A stretch of DNA of 64,000 bases from Fontimonas thermophila (GCF_900113085.1 NZ_FOOC01000010.1:26915-90914); one strand, 5' to 3'; shown: positions 19,173-28,309, counted from the first letter of the stretch. Program-made: numbers and translations. The notes: generated by a model not told the origin, from the sequence alone.

Positions 19173-20642
19173 TCACAGATACGGCGAGAACAGCCAGAAC
19201 AGAGCGTCGCGCAGCCGCGCCGGCAATGAGCGGCCGTTGATTTCGGCCAGATGGATTTCGCGCGCGCGTGCGCGCACCGCGCTGCAGTGCGCGGCAAGTG
19301 TCTGCGCGAGACTGCGGTCGTAGATCTCGACGCCGAGCTCGAAATTGAGCTTGAGGCTGCGTGCATCGAGATTGGCGCTGCCGATCAGCGCATAGGCACC
19401 ATCGACGACGAGCAGCTTGCTGTGGCAAAACGGTGGCGGCTGGTAGCAGATGCGCACGCCAAAGCGCAGCAGCTCGCCGAGCATGTTGCGCGTCGCCCAG
19501 TCCACGAACGGCAGGTTGCTTTTCTCGGGCAGGATCACCTGCACATCGACGCCGCGCAGCGCCGCGCCCTGCAGTTCGCTGATCATCTCGTTGGGCGGGA
19601 GGAAGTACGGCGTCATGATCTGCACCTCGCGTCGCGCCGCGGAGATGGCGGACTGCATGATCAGCGCGAGATGGTCGAAGTCCTCGTTGGGGCCGTCGAT
19701 GATGACCCGGCAGATCGCACCCGGATCGTCCACGGCGGTGGCGCGCGGCGGACGCTGCCACTCGGGCTTGCCGCACAGCCGCCAGTCATCGGCGAAGGCC
19801 TGGGCGAGCTGGTCGAGAACCGGACCGCGGATCTCGAAATGCAGATCGACGGCCGGATTGGGGGCGCCGCCGTCGCCGAGAACGTGCCGCCGGCCGATGT
19901 TCATGCCGCCGCTGAAACCCACCGTGCCATCGACGAGCAGCAGCTTGCGGTGATTGCGCAGATTCACATGCAGGGACGGCGGGAGCAGGCGCAGCGGATT
20001 GAACATCGCGCAATCGATGCCGCGCGCGCGCAGTACGCGCGTGATCGGCACCAGCGAGTAGTGCTGGCCGAATCCGTCGATCATCACGCGCACGTCGACG
20101 CCGCGTGCGCGCGCGCGATCGAGCGCATCGACGAAGCGCTGGCCGATCGCATCGTTGTCGAAGATGTAGGTGGCCAGGGCTACCGAGTGGCGAGCCTGTT
20201 CGATGGCTGCGAGCATCCGGGGATAGGCCTGATCGCCGTTGTGCAATGGCTCGATGCGGTTACCGCCGAGCAGGGGCAGGCGGGTGAGGGTGTCGGCGGT
20301 GCGCGTGACCTCGTCGAGCCATGGCGGGATGTGCGCGCCTGCGGTGTGCGGATGATGGCGCACGTCGTCGGGATGCAGCACGCCGTGCTCGCCGGGGCGG
20401 CGCGATTCCAGCCCGAGCCGCTGCGCGCGCGTCTGCAGACGGTTGATGCCGAAGATGAAATACAGCGCCGGGCCGGCAAACGGGAACAGCCAGCACACTG
20501 CGATCCAGCCCCAGGCCGTGCGCGGATCGCGGCGGCTGAGCAAGGCATGGCCGGCGGCATAGAGCGCGAACAGCAGCCCGAGCGGGAACAGGATTCCCGA
20601 TTCGTCGAGCCGCAGCAGCATCGGCAGCAGGGTGTCCAGCAC
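19173..20642 (-). CDS. cls: cardiolipin synthase
   Basis: Phospholipase-D superfamily enzyme (489 aa) that makes cardiolipin from phosphatidylglycerol in the inner membrane. Two N-terminal membrane segments (PLGLLFALYAAGHALLS and AWGWIAVCWLFPFAGPALYF) precede two HKD motifs, HRKLLLVDGTVGFSGGMN and HSKLLVVDGAYALIGSAN. This order and length fit ClsA. The start is a GTG at 20642 with GGAGAAG upstream. The EEP-family gene lies 59 bases further upstream on the same strand. Confidence 0.94.
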   Translation of the reverse strand: MLDTLLPMLLRLDESGILFPLGLLFALYAAGHALLSRRDPRTAWGWIAVCWLFPFAGPALYFIFGINRLQTRAQRLGLESRRPGEHGVLHPDDVRHHPHTAGAHIPPWLDEVTRTADTLTRLPLLGGNRIEPLHNGDQAYPRMLAAIEQARHSVALATYIFDNDAIGQRFVDALDRARARGVDVRVMIDGFGQHYSLVPITRVLRARGIDCAMFNPLRLLPPSLHVNLRNHRKLLLVDGTVGFSGGMNIGRRHVLGDGGAPNPAVDLHFEIRGPVLDQLAQAFADDWRLCGKPEWQRPPRATAVDDPGAICRVIIDGPNEDFDHLALIMQSAISAARREVQIMTPYFLPPNEMISELQGAALRGVDVQVILPEKSNLPFVDWATRNMLGELLRFGVRICYQPPPFCHSKLLVVDGAYALIGSANLDARSLKLNFELGVEIYDRSLAQTLAAHCSAVRARAREIHLAEINGRSLPARLRDALFWLFSPYL

Positions 20643-20701
20643 GCTTCTCCAGGCAATCGGCTACACGCGGCCTGGCAGTGTAGCGGCAAGCATCGCGTGC
20701 C

Positions 20702-21496
20702 TCAGAGTGGGCGCAGCCTGATTTCGGTGGCGACGGGCAAATGGTCCGACAGCCGGGTGTCGAGCACGTGGGTGGTGTGCGCATCCACGCCTGGTGTCAC
20801 CAGCACATGGTCGATGCTGCGGACCGGACGCCAGCTCGGATACGTCGGCTCGCTGTGCACCGGGCGCAGGCCGATGCGCTGCAAGGCGGGATGACGGACC
20901 AGTTCCGACGGTTCGCAGTTGAGATCACCCATCAGCACGGTGCCGCCATGCGGATCGGCAAGGCTGGCCAGATAATCGAGCTGACGTTTGCGCGAGCTGC
21001 GTCCGAGCGAAAGATGCGCGACCATCACGTGCAGCGGGGCATGACCTGGCGCGCATAGCCGTGCTTCCAGCACGCCGCGCCCGGGCAGACGCCCCGGCAG
21101 CGGATGGTGGCGCACATCGTGCAGCGGGTGATGCGACAGAAAGCCGAGGGCATGTTGAGCGAAAGGACCGAGATCGCGGTTGATCGCGGCGTGCCAATGG
21201 GTAAAACCGGCGCGCCGCGCCAGATATTCGATCTGGTTGATCTGTGCGGTGCGCAGGCTGCCGGCGTCGGCTTCCTGTAGGGCGACCACGTCAAAGCCTG
21301 CCACCAGCTCGGCGATGCGGTCGAGGTTGCGACGCGCACTGCGCGAGGGCAGCACGTGACGCCAGGCGCCGGTGACGTAATGCCCGTAATGGGCAGTGGG
21401 CATGCCGACCTGAATATTGAGCGTCAGCACCCGCACCCGGTGGGGTGCGGCACTCAAGCCATCGGCGACAGATTCGGCAGCGTGCACGGGGTCCAT
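20702..21496 (-). CDS. endonuclease/exonuclease/phosphatase family protein
   Basis: A 264 aa hydrolase of the EEP (DNase I-like) superfamily. Motifs in order: VLTLNIQ, VALQEAD (catalytic Glu), VAHLSLG, LMGDLNCEPSEL, and the C-terminal SIDHVLV and LSDHLPV with the catalytic Asp/His. No signal peptide is evident. Members next to cardiolipin synthase genes are common in proteobacteria, which suggests a phospholipid- or phosphodiester-related function, but the substrate cannot be told from the sequence. Confidence 0.88.
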   Translation of the reverse strand: MDPVHAAESVADGLSAAPHRVRVLTLNIQVGMPTAHYGHYVTGAWRHVLPSRSARRNLDRIAELVAGFDVVALQEADAGSLRTAQINQIEYLARRAGFTHWHAAINRDLGPFAQHALGFLSHHPLHDVRHHPLPGRLPGRGVLEARLCAPGHAPLHVMVAHLSLGRSSRKRQLDYLASLADPHGGTVLMGDLNCEPSELVRHPALQRIGLRPVHSEPTYPSWRPVRSIDHVLVTPGVDAHTTHVLDTRLSDHLPVATEIRLRPL

Positions 21497-21617
21497 TATC
21501 CGCAGCTTAGGCCTGGCGCCAAGTCCGGCGCCCGGCTGGCGGATGAGCGGCCGCTATGCCCGGCACGGATAGCAGCGGCAGATCATCTGGGCAGCGGGAG
21601 TGCCGCCCCGAAATCGC

Positions 21618-23324
21618 TCACCGCGGCAGGCGCAGCCCGATCCGCGTGGGCTGGTCGCCATCGACCGCGCGCACGATCAGCTCCAGTTCGCCAAGACGCA
21701 GACGATCGCCGATGACGGGATGGGGCAGATGCTGACGCAGCAGTGCGCCGACACTGCGGCCCTGAGCATCGGGCGGAAGAGGCAGGTCGTAGATTTGGCA
21801 CAGCGCTTCGAGCGAGGCCTCGGCATCGATGACGAATTCCCCGAAGAAGCGGCTTGCGGCGGGCTCCTGCGCCGTTTCGAACAACCGGTCGAGGGCAGGT
21901 AGCTGCCTCTGTGGTGTCAGCAGCGAGATGTAATCACCCGCCTGGAGCTGCCCCCAGGCGCGGTGATCGAGCATGGTGCCGGCGCGCGAGACGCCGAGCA
22001 CGCGCACCAGCGCCGGCAGCGGCAGATCCCTGGGGCGCAACCCGATCAGCGCGCTGTTGCGCGCGATCCGGTAACTGACCACTTCGAAGCCGGTTTGTCC
22101 GGGCAGGTCGAGATCCACGCGGTGGATGCGCGCCGACGTGGCCGGCACCTGCAGCCCGAGCAGGCGCGCCGCCCAGGCCACCGTCGATCCCTGGACGATG
22201 AGCGAGACCAGCACGATGAAGAAGGCGGCGTTGAAGAACAGCGGCGCGTGCTCGAGTCCGGCGAGCCACGGGAAAGTGGCGAGCACGATCGGCACCGAGC
22301 CACGCAGTCCGACCCATGCGATATAAACCTGCTCGCGCAGCGGGAACCGGAACGGCAGCAGGCTGACGAACACCGAGACCGGGCGGGCGATGAGAATCAG
22401 CACGAGCGACAGCAGCAGACCGGGGATGGCGAGCGGCAGCAGCTCGTTGGGCGACACCAAAAGGCCCAGGATCACGAACATGCCGATCTGCGCCATCCAC
22501 GCGATGCCGTCGTGAAAGCGGCGGATGCTGGCGGCGGCGCGCAGCTCGCGGTTGCCGATGAACAACCCGGCCAAATACACGGCCAGAAAGCCGCTGCCGC
22601 CGACGAGCGCAGTGGCGCCGAAGATGAGCATGCCGCCGAACAGCGCGAGCAGCGGATAGAGCGAATCGCTCAGCGGCAGGCGGTTGATGGCGTAAACCAG
22701 CAATTTGCCGCCACCCAAGCCCAACAAGGCGCCGAGCACGCCTTGTTGGGCCAGCATTGCCAGCGCATCACCGATGCCGAAGCTGTCGGGCGCCTGCAGA
22801 TAGCCGATCAGGGCCAGTGTCAGGAACACCGCCATCGGATCGTTGCTGCCGGATTCGATCTCCAGCGTCGAGCCGACGCGCTGGTTCAGCGAGACCGACT
22901 GGGTACGCAGCAGCGAGAACACCGCGGCGGCGTCGGTGGAGGCGACGATCGCGCCGATCAAAAAACCCTCGGCCAGGGACAGGCCGAGCAACCGTGCGGC
23001 CGCCACGCCCGTGATCGCGGCCGTCAGCAGGACGCCGACCGTGGCCAGACTCAACGCCGGTCGCAGCGCGACCCGGAAGTTCTCGATCGGTGTACGCAGG
23101 CCGCCATCGAACAGCACGACGGCCAATCCGGCGGTCGCGGCCAGGTTGGCGAGCGCGTAGTTCTCGAACTGGATGCCGCCGGGGCCGTCCTCGCCGGCGA
23201 GCATGCCGATGACCAGAAACACCAGCAGCAGCGGGACGCCCAGCCGCGGCGTGATCGTGCTCGCCAGGATGCTGACCAGGAACAACAGCGCGGCGAGGAA
23301 AATGAGCTGGTTGACGAATTCCAT
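21618..23324 (-). CDS. nhaP2: K+(Na+)/H+ antiporter NhaP2/CvrA type
   Basis: Monovalent cation:proton antiporter of the CPA1 family, about 568 aa. The first 390 residues are 12-13 transmembrane helices, with the ion-site segments GAIVASTDAAAVFSLL and LEIESGSNDPMAVFL. The cytoplasmic tail carries a TrkA-C (RCK-C) domain (about 400-480) and a CorC/HlyC-type domain at the end (about 490-565), the architecture of NhaP2/CvrA. Two upstream in-frame starts exist; ATG 23324 begins the first helix (MEFVNQLIFLAALLF) and is preferred. It is divergent from cytochrome c5. Confidence 0.9.
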   Translation of the reverse strand: MEFVNQLIFLAALLFLVSILASTITPRLGVPLLLVFLVIGMLAGEDGPGGIQFENYALANLAATAGLAVVLFDGGLRTPIENFRVALRPALSLATVGVLLTAAITGVAAARLLGLSLAEGFLIGAIVASTDAAAVFSLLRTQSVSLNQRVGSTLEIESGSNDPMAVFLTLALIGYLQAPDSFGIGDALAMLAQQGVLGALLGLGGGKLLVYAINRLPLSDSLYPLLALFGGMLIFGATALVGGSGFLAVYLAGLFIGNRELRAAASIRRFHDGIAWMAQIGMFVILGLLVSPNELLPLAIPGLLLSLVLILIARPVSVFVSLLPFRFPLREQVYIAWVGLRGSVPIVLATFPWLAGLEHAPLFFNAAFFIVLVSLIVQGSTVAWAARLLGLQVPATSARIHRVDLDLPGQTGFEVVSYRIARNSALIGLRPRDLPLPALVRVLGVSRAGTMLDHRAWGQLQAGDYISLLTPQRQLPALDRLFETAQEPAASRFFGEFVIDAEASLEALCQIYDLPLPPDAQGRSVGALLRQHLPHPVIGDRLRLGELELIVRAVDGDQPTRIGLRLPR

Positions 23325-23407
23325 GATGATCCGCAGTGTAGCCGCAGAGCCGTGGCCAGCGGCGTAGCCCTGATCACCCACTCTGGGCTTGAAAGAGACG
23401 CTGCGGC

Positions 23408-23413
23408 TATACT
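23408..23413 (+). promoter_or_regulatory. -10 element of the cytochrome c5 promoter
   Basis: TATACT stands 40 bases before the cytochrome c5 GTG; a weak -35 (TGGGCT) lies 18 bases before it. Between this element and the start, CGCCCC-TTCA-GGGGCG can form a small leader hairpin. Confidence 0.45.
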
Positions 23414-23452
23414 CTGCGCCCCTTCAGGGGCGTCTTTATCCGGGAGCTCGCA

Positions 23453-23941
23453 GTGGATCACAAGGACCACGACAAGGTCTTCTTCGTCAATTTCGGCGCG
23501 GTCATGGCCGCACTGTTCGGCATTTTCTTCGTCTGCATCTTCGCCGCGAGGCTGATCGCTTCGAGCGGTGACCAGGCTCCCCGTCCCGAGCAGCTCGCGT
23601 CGATCGCCGAGCGCATCAAGCCGATCGGGACGGTCGTCACCGATCCAGCGGCACTGGTCAAGACCAGCGCTCCGGCGGTCGCGCGGGCGCCGATGACCGG
23701 CGAGCAGGTCAACGCCAAGCTCTGCGCCGGCTGCCACGGCGCGGGCGTGCTCGGCGCGCCCAAGATCGGCGACAAGGCCGCCTGGGCTGCGCGCCTGAGC
23801 GCGGCTGGCGGTCTTGATGCGCTGGTGTCGCATGCAATCCGCGGCAAGAACGCGATGCCCCCCAAGGGCGGCGATCCCAGTCTGAGCGACGACGAGGTCC
23901 GTGCCGCTGTGGAGTTCATGCTCAAACAATCGGGCGTTTGA
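23453..23941 (+). CDS. cytochrome c5 family protein
   Basis: Membrane-anchored c-type cytochrome (162 aa) carrying electrons in the periplasm. An N-terminal hydrophobic segment (about residues 14-35) is followed by a linker and a class I cytochrome domain with the haem motif CAGCH and the distal Met in KNAMPPKGGDPSLSDDEV, the typical cytochrome c5 ending. The GTG at 23453 has GGGAG eight bases upstream. It probably serves terminal oxidases, as c5 does in other gammaproteobacteria. Confidence 0.92.
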   Translation: MDHKDHDKVFFVNFGAVMAALFGIFFVCIFAARLIASSGDQAPRPEQLASIAERIKPIGTVVTDPAALVKTSAPAVARAPMTGEQVNAKLCAGCHGAGVLGAPKIGDKAAWAARLSAAGGLDALVSHAIRGKNAMPPKGGDPSLSDDEVRAAVEFMLKQSGV

Positions 23942-24079
23942 AGCCAGGCCACCGGCGCTTGACCGGCTCCACCCTTAGGCGCGCCTACTTGAAACGGGTG
24001 CGCGGAAGTGGCGCTGCTGCGCCATACCGGGGCAAATTGGTCGATAGGCGGTGCATCGCGCGCCATCTGCGTGCATTGC

Positions 24080-24096
24080 TGCATCATACGGGTGCG
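24080..24096 (+). promoter_or_regulatory. NtrC-like binding site upstream of the TorF-family gene
   Basis: TGCATCATACGGGTGCG matches the enterobacterial NtrC dyad TGCACC-N5-GGTGCA at ten of twelve half-site positions. It is centred about 80 bases upstream of the transcription start predicted from the sigma-54 element. A second, weaker half-site (GGTGCA) is at 24050-24055. Confidence 0.6.
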
Positions 24097-24148
24097 CGCT
24101 TGCGATGGCGGATCGGCTGTGACGCTGCCGCGTGGCACTTTTCGAATC

Positions 24149-24164
24149 TGGCATGACCCTTGCG
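24149..24164 (+). promoter_or_regulatory. sigma-54 (-24/-12) promoter of the TorF-family gene
   Basis: TGGCATGACCCTTGCG has the invariant GG and GC with exactly ten bases between them, and differs from the sigma-54 consensus TGGCACR-N4-TTGCW at only two positions. It ends 70 bases before the TorF-family ATG. Confidence 0.75.
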
Positions 24165-24234
24165 TTGGTTCGACGGGGCCGCGGCAGTGCACGCGTGCCG
24201 GGGCTTCGTCCAAATCATTGACAGGGGCTTTCAG

Positions 24235-24954
24235 ATGACTTTGAAACGTTCGGTGGTGAGCGCCGCGGTGCTGGGTGCGGCGGTGTTTTCGGGCGGTGTG
24301 TCGGCGGGCGTCAGTGTCAACGTGGGCGCTGTCAGCGAGTACATATTCCGCGGCATCCCGCAGACAGGTGGATCGGCGGTCCAGGGAGGGATCGATTACG
24401 CGCATGACTCCGGTTTTTATGTCGGCACCTGGGCGTCCAACATCGGCTTCGGCGGCGGTACCGAGCAGGATCTGTATGCCGGCTTCGGCGGCGAAGTCGG
24501 CGGGGTGTCCTATGATGCGCGTATCACCTACTACTGGTACCCAGAAGAAGACGAGGTCTCTGCAGAGCTGAGCACGCTCGAGTTCGGATTCACCGTCGGC
24601 TACGGTCCGGTTTCGCTCGGTTATTCATATGCTGATGAAAACAATTTTTTCATCGGTGACGGCAACGGCAAGGAAGCGGGTTATCTGCAGCTTTCCGGCT
24701 CATTCCCGATCATCGCCGACAAGCTGAGTTTTGATGCCAGCATTGGTTTTTATCACGGGGATGAAATCGAGCGGTTCCTGACGTCGATCGGCAGCACCGA
24801 CGATACCTACATGGACTACAAGATCGGACTAACCGCTACTCTGGACGCTGGCTTTTCGGCGACATTCCAATACATCATGACAGACATCGAGGCCCCTGGT
24901 TCCGATGACGAACCAAAGTTTGTCATGGGTCTGTCCAAGAGCTTTGATCTTTAA
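24235..24954 (+). CDS. TorF family putative porin (TIGR02001)
   Basis: Outer-membrane beta-barrel candidate of 239 aa. A signal peptide ends at about residue 24 (GGVSAG), followed by SVNVGAVSEYIFRGIPQTG, the hallmark of the TIGR02001/TorF family, then alternating aromatic/hydrophobic strands and a C-terminal phenylalanine-containing strand (FVMGLSKSFDL). The ATG at 24235 is chosen because the signal peptide begins there. Sigma-54 and NtrC-like elements upstream suggest induction on nitrogen limitation, in line with glnK-amtB four kilobases away. The transported substrate is unknown. Confidence 0.85.
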   Translation: MTLKRSVVSAAVLGAAVFSGGVSAGVSVNVGAVSEYIFRGIPQTGGSAVQGGIDYAHDSGFYVGTWASNIGFGGGTEQDLYAGFGGEVGGVSYDARITYYWYPEEDEVSAELSTLEFGFTVGYGPVSLGYSYADENNFFIGDGNGKEAGYLQLSGSFPIIADKLSFDASIGFYHGDEIERFLTSIGSTDDTYMDYKIGLTATLDAGFSATFQYIMTDIEAPGSDDEPKFVMGLSKSFDL

Positions 24955-24972
24955 GGTTTCAGCAGTCGCAAT

Positions 24973-25008
24973 AAACGAAAAGGCCGCCAGAAGCGGCCTT
25001 TTTCGTTT
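24973..25008. terminator. bidirectional terminator between TorF gene and comM
   Basis: AAACGAAAAGGCCGC and its near-perfect complement (one extra base) flank the five-base loop CAGAA, with A/T tracts on both sides. It serves both converging genes and overlaps the comM stop codon by two bases. Confidence 0.85.
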
Positions 25009-26521
25009 AGCCATCGGCTTGCTCGAGCGCGCGGTAGCGCAAGGCCTCGGCGGCATGGGCGGCGCTCACGGTTGTGGCGCCGTCCAGATCGGCCAACGTG
25101 CGCGCAACGCGCAGACAGCGGTGATACGAACGCGCGGTCAGCAGATGGCGGGCGAACGCGGCCTGCAGCAAGGCCTCGGCATCTGCCGACGGGCGCGCAT
25201 AACGCTCGAGCGCCTGTCCGGCTAGCTGGGCGTTCACGCAACCCTGCCGTTTGAGCTGGATGTGCCGCGCCGCTTCGACGCGTGCGCGCACGCGCGCGCT
25301 GCTCTCCGCCGGTGCTGCGGCGCGGCCGAGCTGTGCGGCTTCGACGCGCGGCACGAAGATTTGCACATCGATGCGGTCGAGCAGCGGTCCGGAAATCTTG
25401 GCGCGGTAGCGCTGGATCTGATCCGGCGTGCATCGGCACTTGCCGGAGGGATCGCCGAGCCAGCCGCAGGGACAGGGATTCATCGCCGCGACGAGCTGGA
25501 AACGCGCCGGGAAGTCGGCTTGACGCGCGGCGCGTGACAGGGTGATGCGGCCGCTTTCCAGCGGCTCGCGCAGCACTTCGAGCGTGCGCCGGTCGAATTC
25601 CGGTAGCTCGTCGAGGAACAGCACGCCGTGGTGGGCGAGCGTGATCTCGCCGGGGCGCACGTCGCTACCGCCCCCGACGAGGGCCACGCCGGAGGCCGTG
25701 TGGTGCGGTGCGCGGTACGGCCGGTGCCCCCAGTTGCGTACGTCGAAGCCGCCGCGGCCGATGGAGGCGACGGCTGCGACTTCGAGGGCCTCCTCATTGG
25801 TCAGCGGCGGCAAGATGCCGGGCAGGCGTTGCGCGAGCATGGATTTGCCGGCCCCTGGCGGTCCGACGAGCAACAGCGAGTGACCACCGGCGGCGGCGAT
25901 TTCGAGGGCACGCCGCGCCTGTGCCTGGCCGCGGACGTCGGCGAGATCGGGCGCCGCCGCTGCAATGGCGGGCTGTGCCATCGGCACCGCCGGCACCGGG
26001 GCAAGCGCGTTGTCATGCATGGCCATGCACAGCTCGCCCAGATGGGCGGCGGCGTAGACGCGCGCCCTGGGTGCAAGACAGGCCTCGGCGGCATTGGTTT
26101 GTGGGACCAGCAGCGCATGACCGGCCTGCGTTGCCCGCAGGGCCGCGGGCAGGGTGCCCGGCACACCCCGCAAGGCGCCCGAAAGAGCCAGCTCGCCGAG
26201 GATCTCGATGCCGGCGAGACGCTGCGCCGGGATCTGCCCGGAGGCGGCCAGAATGCCCAGTGCGATCGCGAGATCGAAGCGCGCGCCGTCCTTGGGCAGA
26301 TCCGCGGGCGCGAGATTGCAGGTGATGCGCTGCACCGGAAAGCGGTAACCGCAGGTTGTGATGGCGGCCTTGACGCGGTCCTTGGCTTCGCGCACGGCCG
26401 CTTCGGGCAGGCCGACGATGTTCAGCCCGGGCAACCCCGGTGCCAGATGCACCTCGACGGTGACGAGATCGGCTTCGAGCCCGTTCTGGGCGCGCGACAA
26501 GACGGTCGCGAGCTGCGTCAT
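25007..26521 (-). CDS. comM: YifB/ComM family Mg-chelatase-like ATPase
   Basis: Hexameric AAA+ helicase of about 504 aa. In Vibrio, ComM promotes branch migration during natural transformation. Domains in order: a ChlI-type N-terminal fold (LPGLNIVGLPEAAVREAKDR), an AAA+ core with Walker A VGPPGAGKSML, Walker B VLFLDELPEF, the cysteine-rich MNPCPCGWLGDPSGKCRC insertion, and a C-terminal Mg-chelatase domain (LTARSYHRCLRVARTLADLDG). GGGAGGGG stands before the ATG at 26521. It is the last gene of a leftward series after ubiK. Confidence 0.94.
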   Translation of the reverse strand: MTQLATVLSRAQNGLEADLVTVEVHLAPGLPGLNIVGLPEAAVREAKDRVKAAITTCGYRFPVQRITCNLAPADLPKDGARFDLAIALGILAASGQIPAQRLAGIEILGELALSGALRGVPGTLPAALRATQAGHALLVPQTNAAEACLAPRARVYAAAHLGELCMAMHDNALAPVPAVPMAQPAIAAAAPDLADVRGQAQARRALEIAAAGGHSLLLVGPPGAGKSMLAQRLPGILPPLTNEEALEVAAVASIGRGGFDVRNWGHRPYRAPHHTASGVALVGGGSDVRPGEITLAHHGVLFLDELPEFDRRTLEVLREPLESGRITLSRAARQADFPARFQLVAAMNPCPCGWLGDPSGKCRCTPDQIQRYRAKISGPLLDRIDVQIFVPRVEAAQLGRAAAPAESSARVRARVEAARHIQLKRQGCVNAQLAGQALERYARPSADAEALLQAAFARHLLTARSYHRCLRVARTLADLDGATTVSAAHAAEALRYRALEQADG

Positions 26522-26632
26522 GCCCCTCCCTCGCTCTAGGTACGTGCGAATACGTGCGCGGACGATCCTAGCCGTCCGCGGCAGCGGCGTCACGGCACGA
26601 GTGTGACCGCATCGGCAGGCAGACGTGGTGTG

Positions 26633-26881
26633 CTAGCGCTGGGCGAGTTTTTGTTCCAGCGCGGCGAGGCGGCGCTCCAGTGCGCCGAGCTTGGCCTGTG
26701 TGCGGGCGAGCAGCTCGGCCTGCGCGTCGAAGCGTTCGCGCGAGACCAAATCCCATTTTTCGAGGTTCGCGCGCAGCACGGCGCGGAAATTGTCTTCGAG
26801 TTCGCGGCGCAGGCCTTTGAGGCTGGGCGGCAGAATCTGCGCGAGCTTGGCGGCAAGCTCTTCGAGCTGACGGGCATCCAT
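26633..26881 (-). CDS. ubiK: ubiquinone biosynthesis accessory factor UbiK
   Basis: Small (82 aa) helical protein of the YqiC/BMFP family that supports the ubiquinone biosynthesis complex. It begins MDARQLEELAAKLAQILPPS and has the conserved NFRAVLRANLEKWDLVSRERFD, then a C-terminal coiled coil of heptads (AKLGALERRLAALEQKLAQR). It lies between the CPA1 antiporter and comM on the same strand. ubiK beside comM and the ammonium-transport genes is a common proteobacterial neighbourhood. Confidence 0.9.
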   Translation of the reverse strand: MDARQLEELAAKLAQILPPSLKGLRRELEDNFRAVLRANLEKWDLVSRERFDAQAELLARTQAKLGALERRLAALEQKLAQR

Positions 26882-26947
26882 GGTGTCCGAGTTTCGAGCG
26901 CCGGCGGCCGGGATGCAAGCGCAGGGCGGTTAACGGTGGGCTGCCCG

Positions 26948-28195
26948 TCAGTCCTGCCAGTCCTCGACAAGCACGCCTAGCTTGGCGGCGAGCCAGGGGG
27001 TGGTCGTGGCCTGGATCAGAATCGTCATCAGGATGGCGATGAAGGTGACCGAGGCGATGATCTCCGCGCCGGGGGCGCGCATGCCGACGAGCAGGCCGGC
27101 GAGCGCGGCGGGGATCACGCCGGTTTCGCGGGTCCAGCACATGAACAGCCGTTCCTTGAAGCTCCAGCGCGCGCGCCGGTCCGGCAGCGTGCAGACGAAC
27201 ACGGTCAGCGGGCGCGCGACGAACATGAAGATCAGCACGAGGATGACGCCATGCGCCCAGTATTTCTGCATCAGGGCGAAATCGACCTGCGAGCCGAGCA
27301 GCACGAAGATCATCAACCGCATGATCAGCGCCATCTCGGCGACGAAGTGTTCCATCTTCAGCGCCTCCGACTCGGCCATGCGAAAGCCAAAGCTCTCTTT
27401 GTTGCCGATGATGATGCCGAAGGTGAACACGGCCATGAACCCGGAAGCGTGGTAGTTGTCGGCAGCGAGGTAGGCGCCGGATACAGCCATGAGCGTCACC
27501 ACCGGGCCGAACTCGCCCAGAAAGGCATAGCGCTCGTGCGCGAGCAGCAGCGCCGCGGCAAAACCGACGATGCCGCCGATCAGAATGCCCAGGCTCGCCT
27601 GCTTGACCAGCTCGACGAGCGAGCCGTGCAGCGAGAATTCTCCCTGACCCAGCGCCAGGGCGAGCACGGTGAACGTGAGGATCGCGCCGGTGGCGTCGTT
27701 GAACGCGCTCTCCGACATGACCGTCTGTGCGATGCGCTCTTTGATCGGGATCTGCTTGAAGATCGGTACGAGCGTGGCCGGATCGGTGGAGGCGGTGGCG
27801 GCGCCGAGCAGGGCGGCGACGATCAGCGGCAGACCCATGATCAGGTAGGCGGCGGTCGCCGTGATCGCGGCGGTGATGAGCACGCCCACGGTGGCGATGA
27901 TCGCGATCGTCACCCACACTTCGCGCAAGACGCGCAAGCGTAGCGAGGCACCGCCATCGAAGAGGATGTAGCAGGAGCCGAAGATCAGGATGATCTGGTT
28001 GATGGCGCTGTCGGCGCGGATGTCGATGAGGTCGAGCAGCTCGGGTCCGAGCACGATGCCGACGAGCAGGAAGACGGCGACGTCCGGCACTTTCAGGCGT
28101 TTGGCGATGACCCCTCCCAAGGTGCCAGCGGCGAGGATGACGCCAAAGGTGTAGAGCAGGGCTTTCGCCGCCATCAGCGAGGGCGAGGTTTCCAT
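26948..28195 (-). CDS. cation:proton antiporter, CPA1 family
   Basis: A 415 aa Na+(K+)/H+ antiporter with about 12-13 transmembrane helices and no cytoplasmic regulatory tail. Ion-site motifs are GAATASTDPATLVPIF and SESAFNDATGAILTF, the paired Asp segments of the CPA1 (NhaP/NHE) group; RETGVIPAALAGLLVG is the conserved Arg-containing helix. The start at 28195 is close to the divergent nitrogen promoter region. It differs from the longer NhaP2 gene at 21618-23324, so the window encodes two distinct antiporters besides Na+-NQR. Confidence 0.87.
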   Translation of the reverse strand: METSPSLMAAKALLYTFGVILAAGTLGGVIAKRLKVPDVAVFLLVGIVLGPELLDLIDIRADSAINQIILIFGSCYILFDGGASLRLRVLREVWVTIAIIATVGVLITAAITATAAYLIMGLPLIVAALLGAATASTDPATLVPIFKQIPIKERIAQTVMSESAFNDATGAILTFTVLALALGQGEFSLHGSLVELVKQASLGILIGGIVGFAAALLLAHERYAFLGEFGPVVTLMAVSGAYLAADNYHASGFMAVFTFGIIIGNKESFGFRMAESEALKMEHFVAEMALIMRLMIFVLLGSQVDFALMQKYWAHGVILVLIFMFVARPLTVFVCTLPDRRARWSFKERLFMCWTRETGVIPAALAGLLVGMRAPGAEIIASVTFIAILMTILIQATTTPWLAAKLGVLVEDWQD

Positions 28196-28292
28196 TGCGG
28201 ATCGGATCTTGGGCGCGCGGGGCGCCGGTGGGGGTCACGATGGGGCGCGCATTGTATAGCGTGGCGCTGGATGCGCCAGCGCGCTCAGCCCG

Positions 28293-28309
28293 TGCACTGC
28301 CCTGGTGCG
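28293..28309 (+). promoter_or_regulatory. NtrC-like binding site upstream of glnK
   Basis: TGCACTGCCCTGGTGCG matches the NtrC dyad TGCACC-N5-GGTGCA at ten of twelve half-site bases. It is about 85 bases upstream of the start predicted from the sigma-54 element, the normal enhancer distance. Confidence 0.6.
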
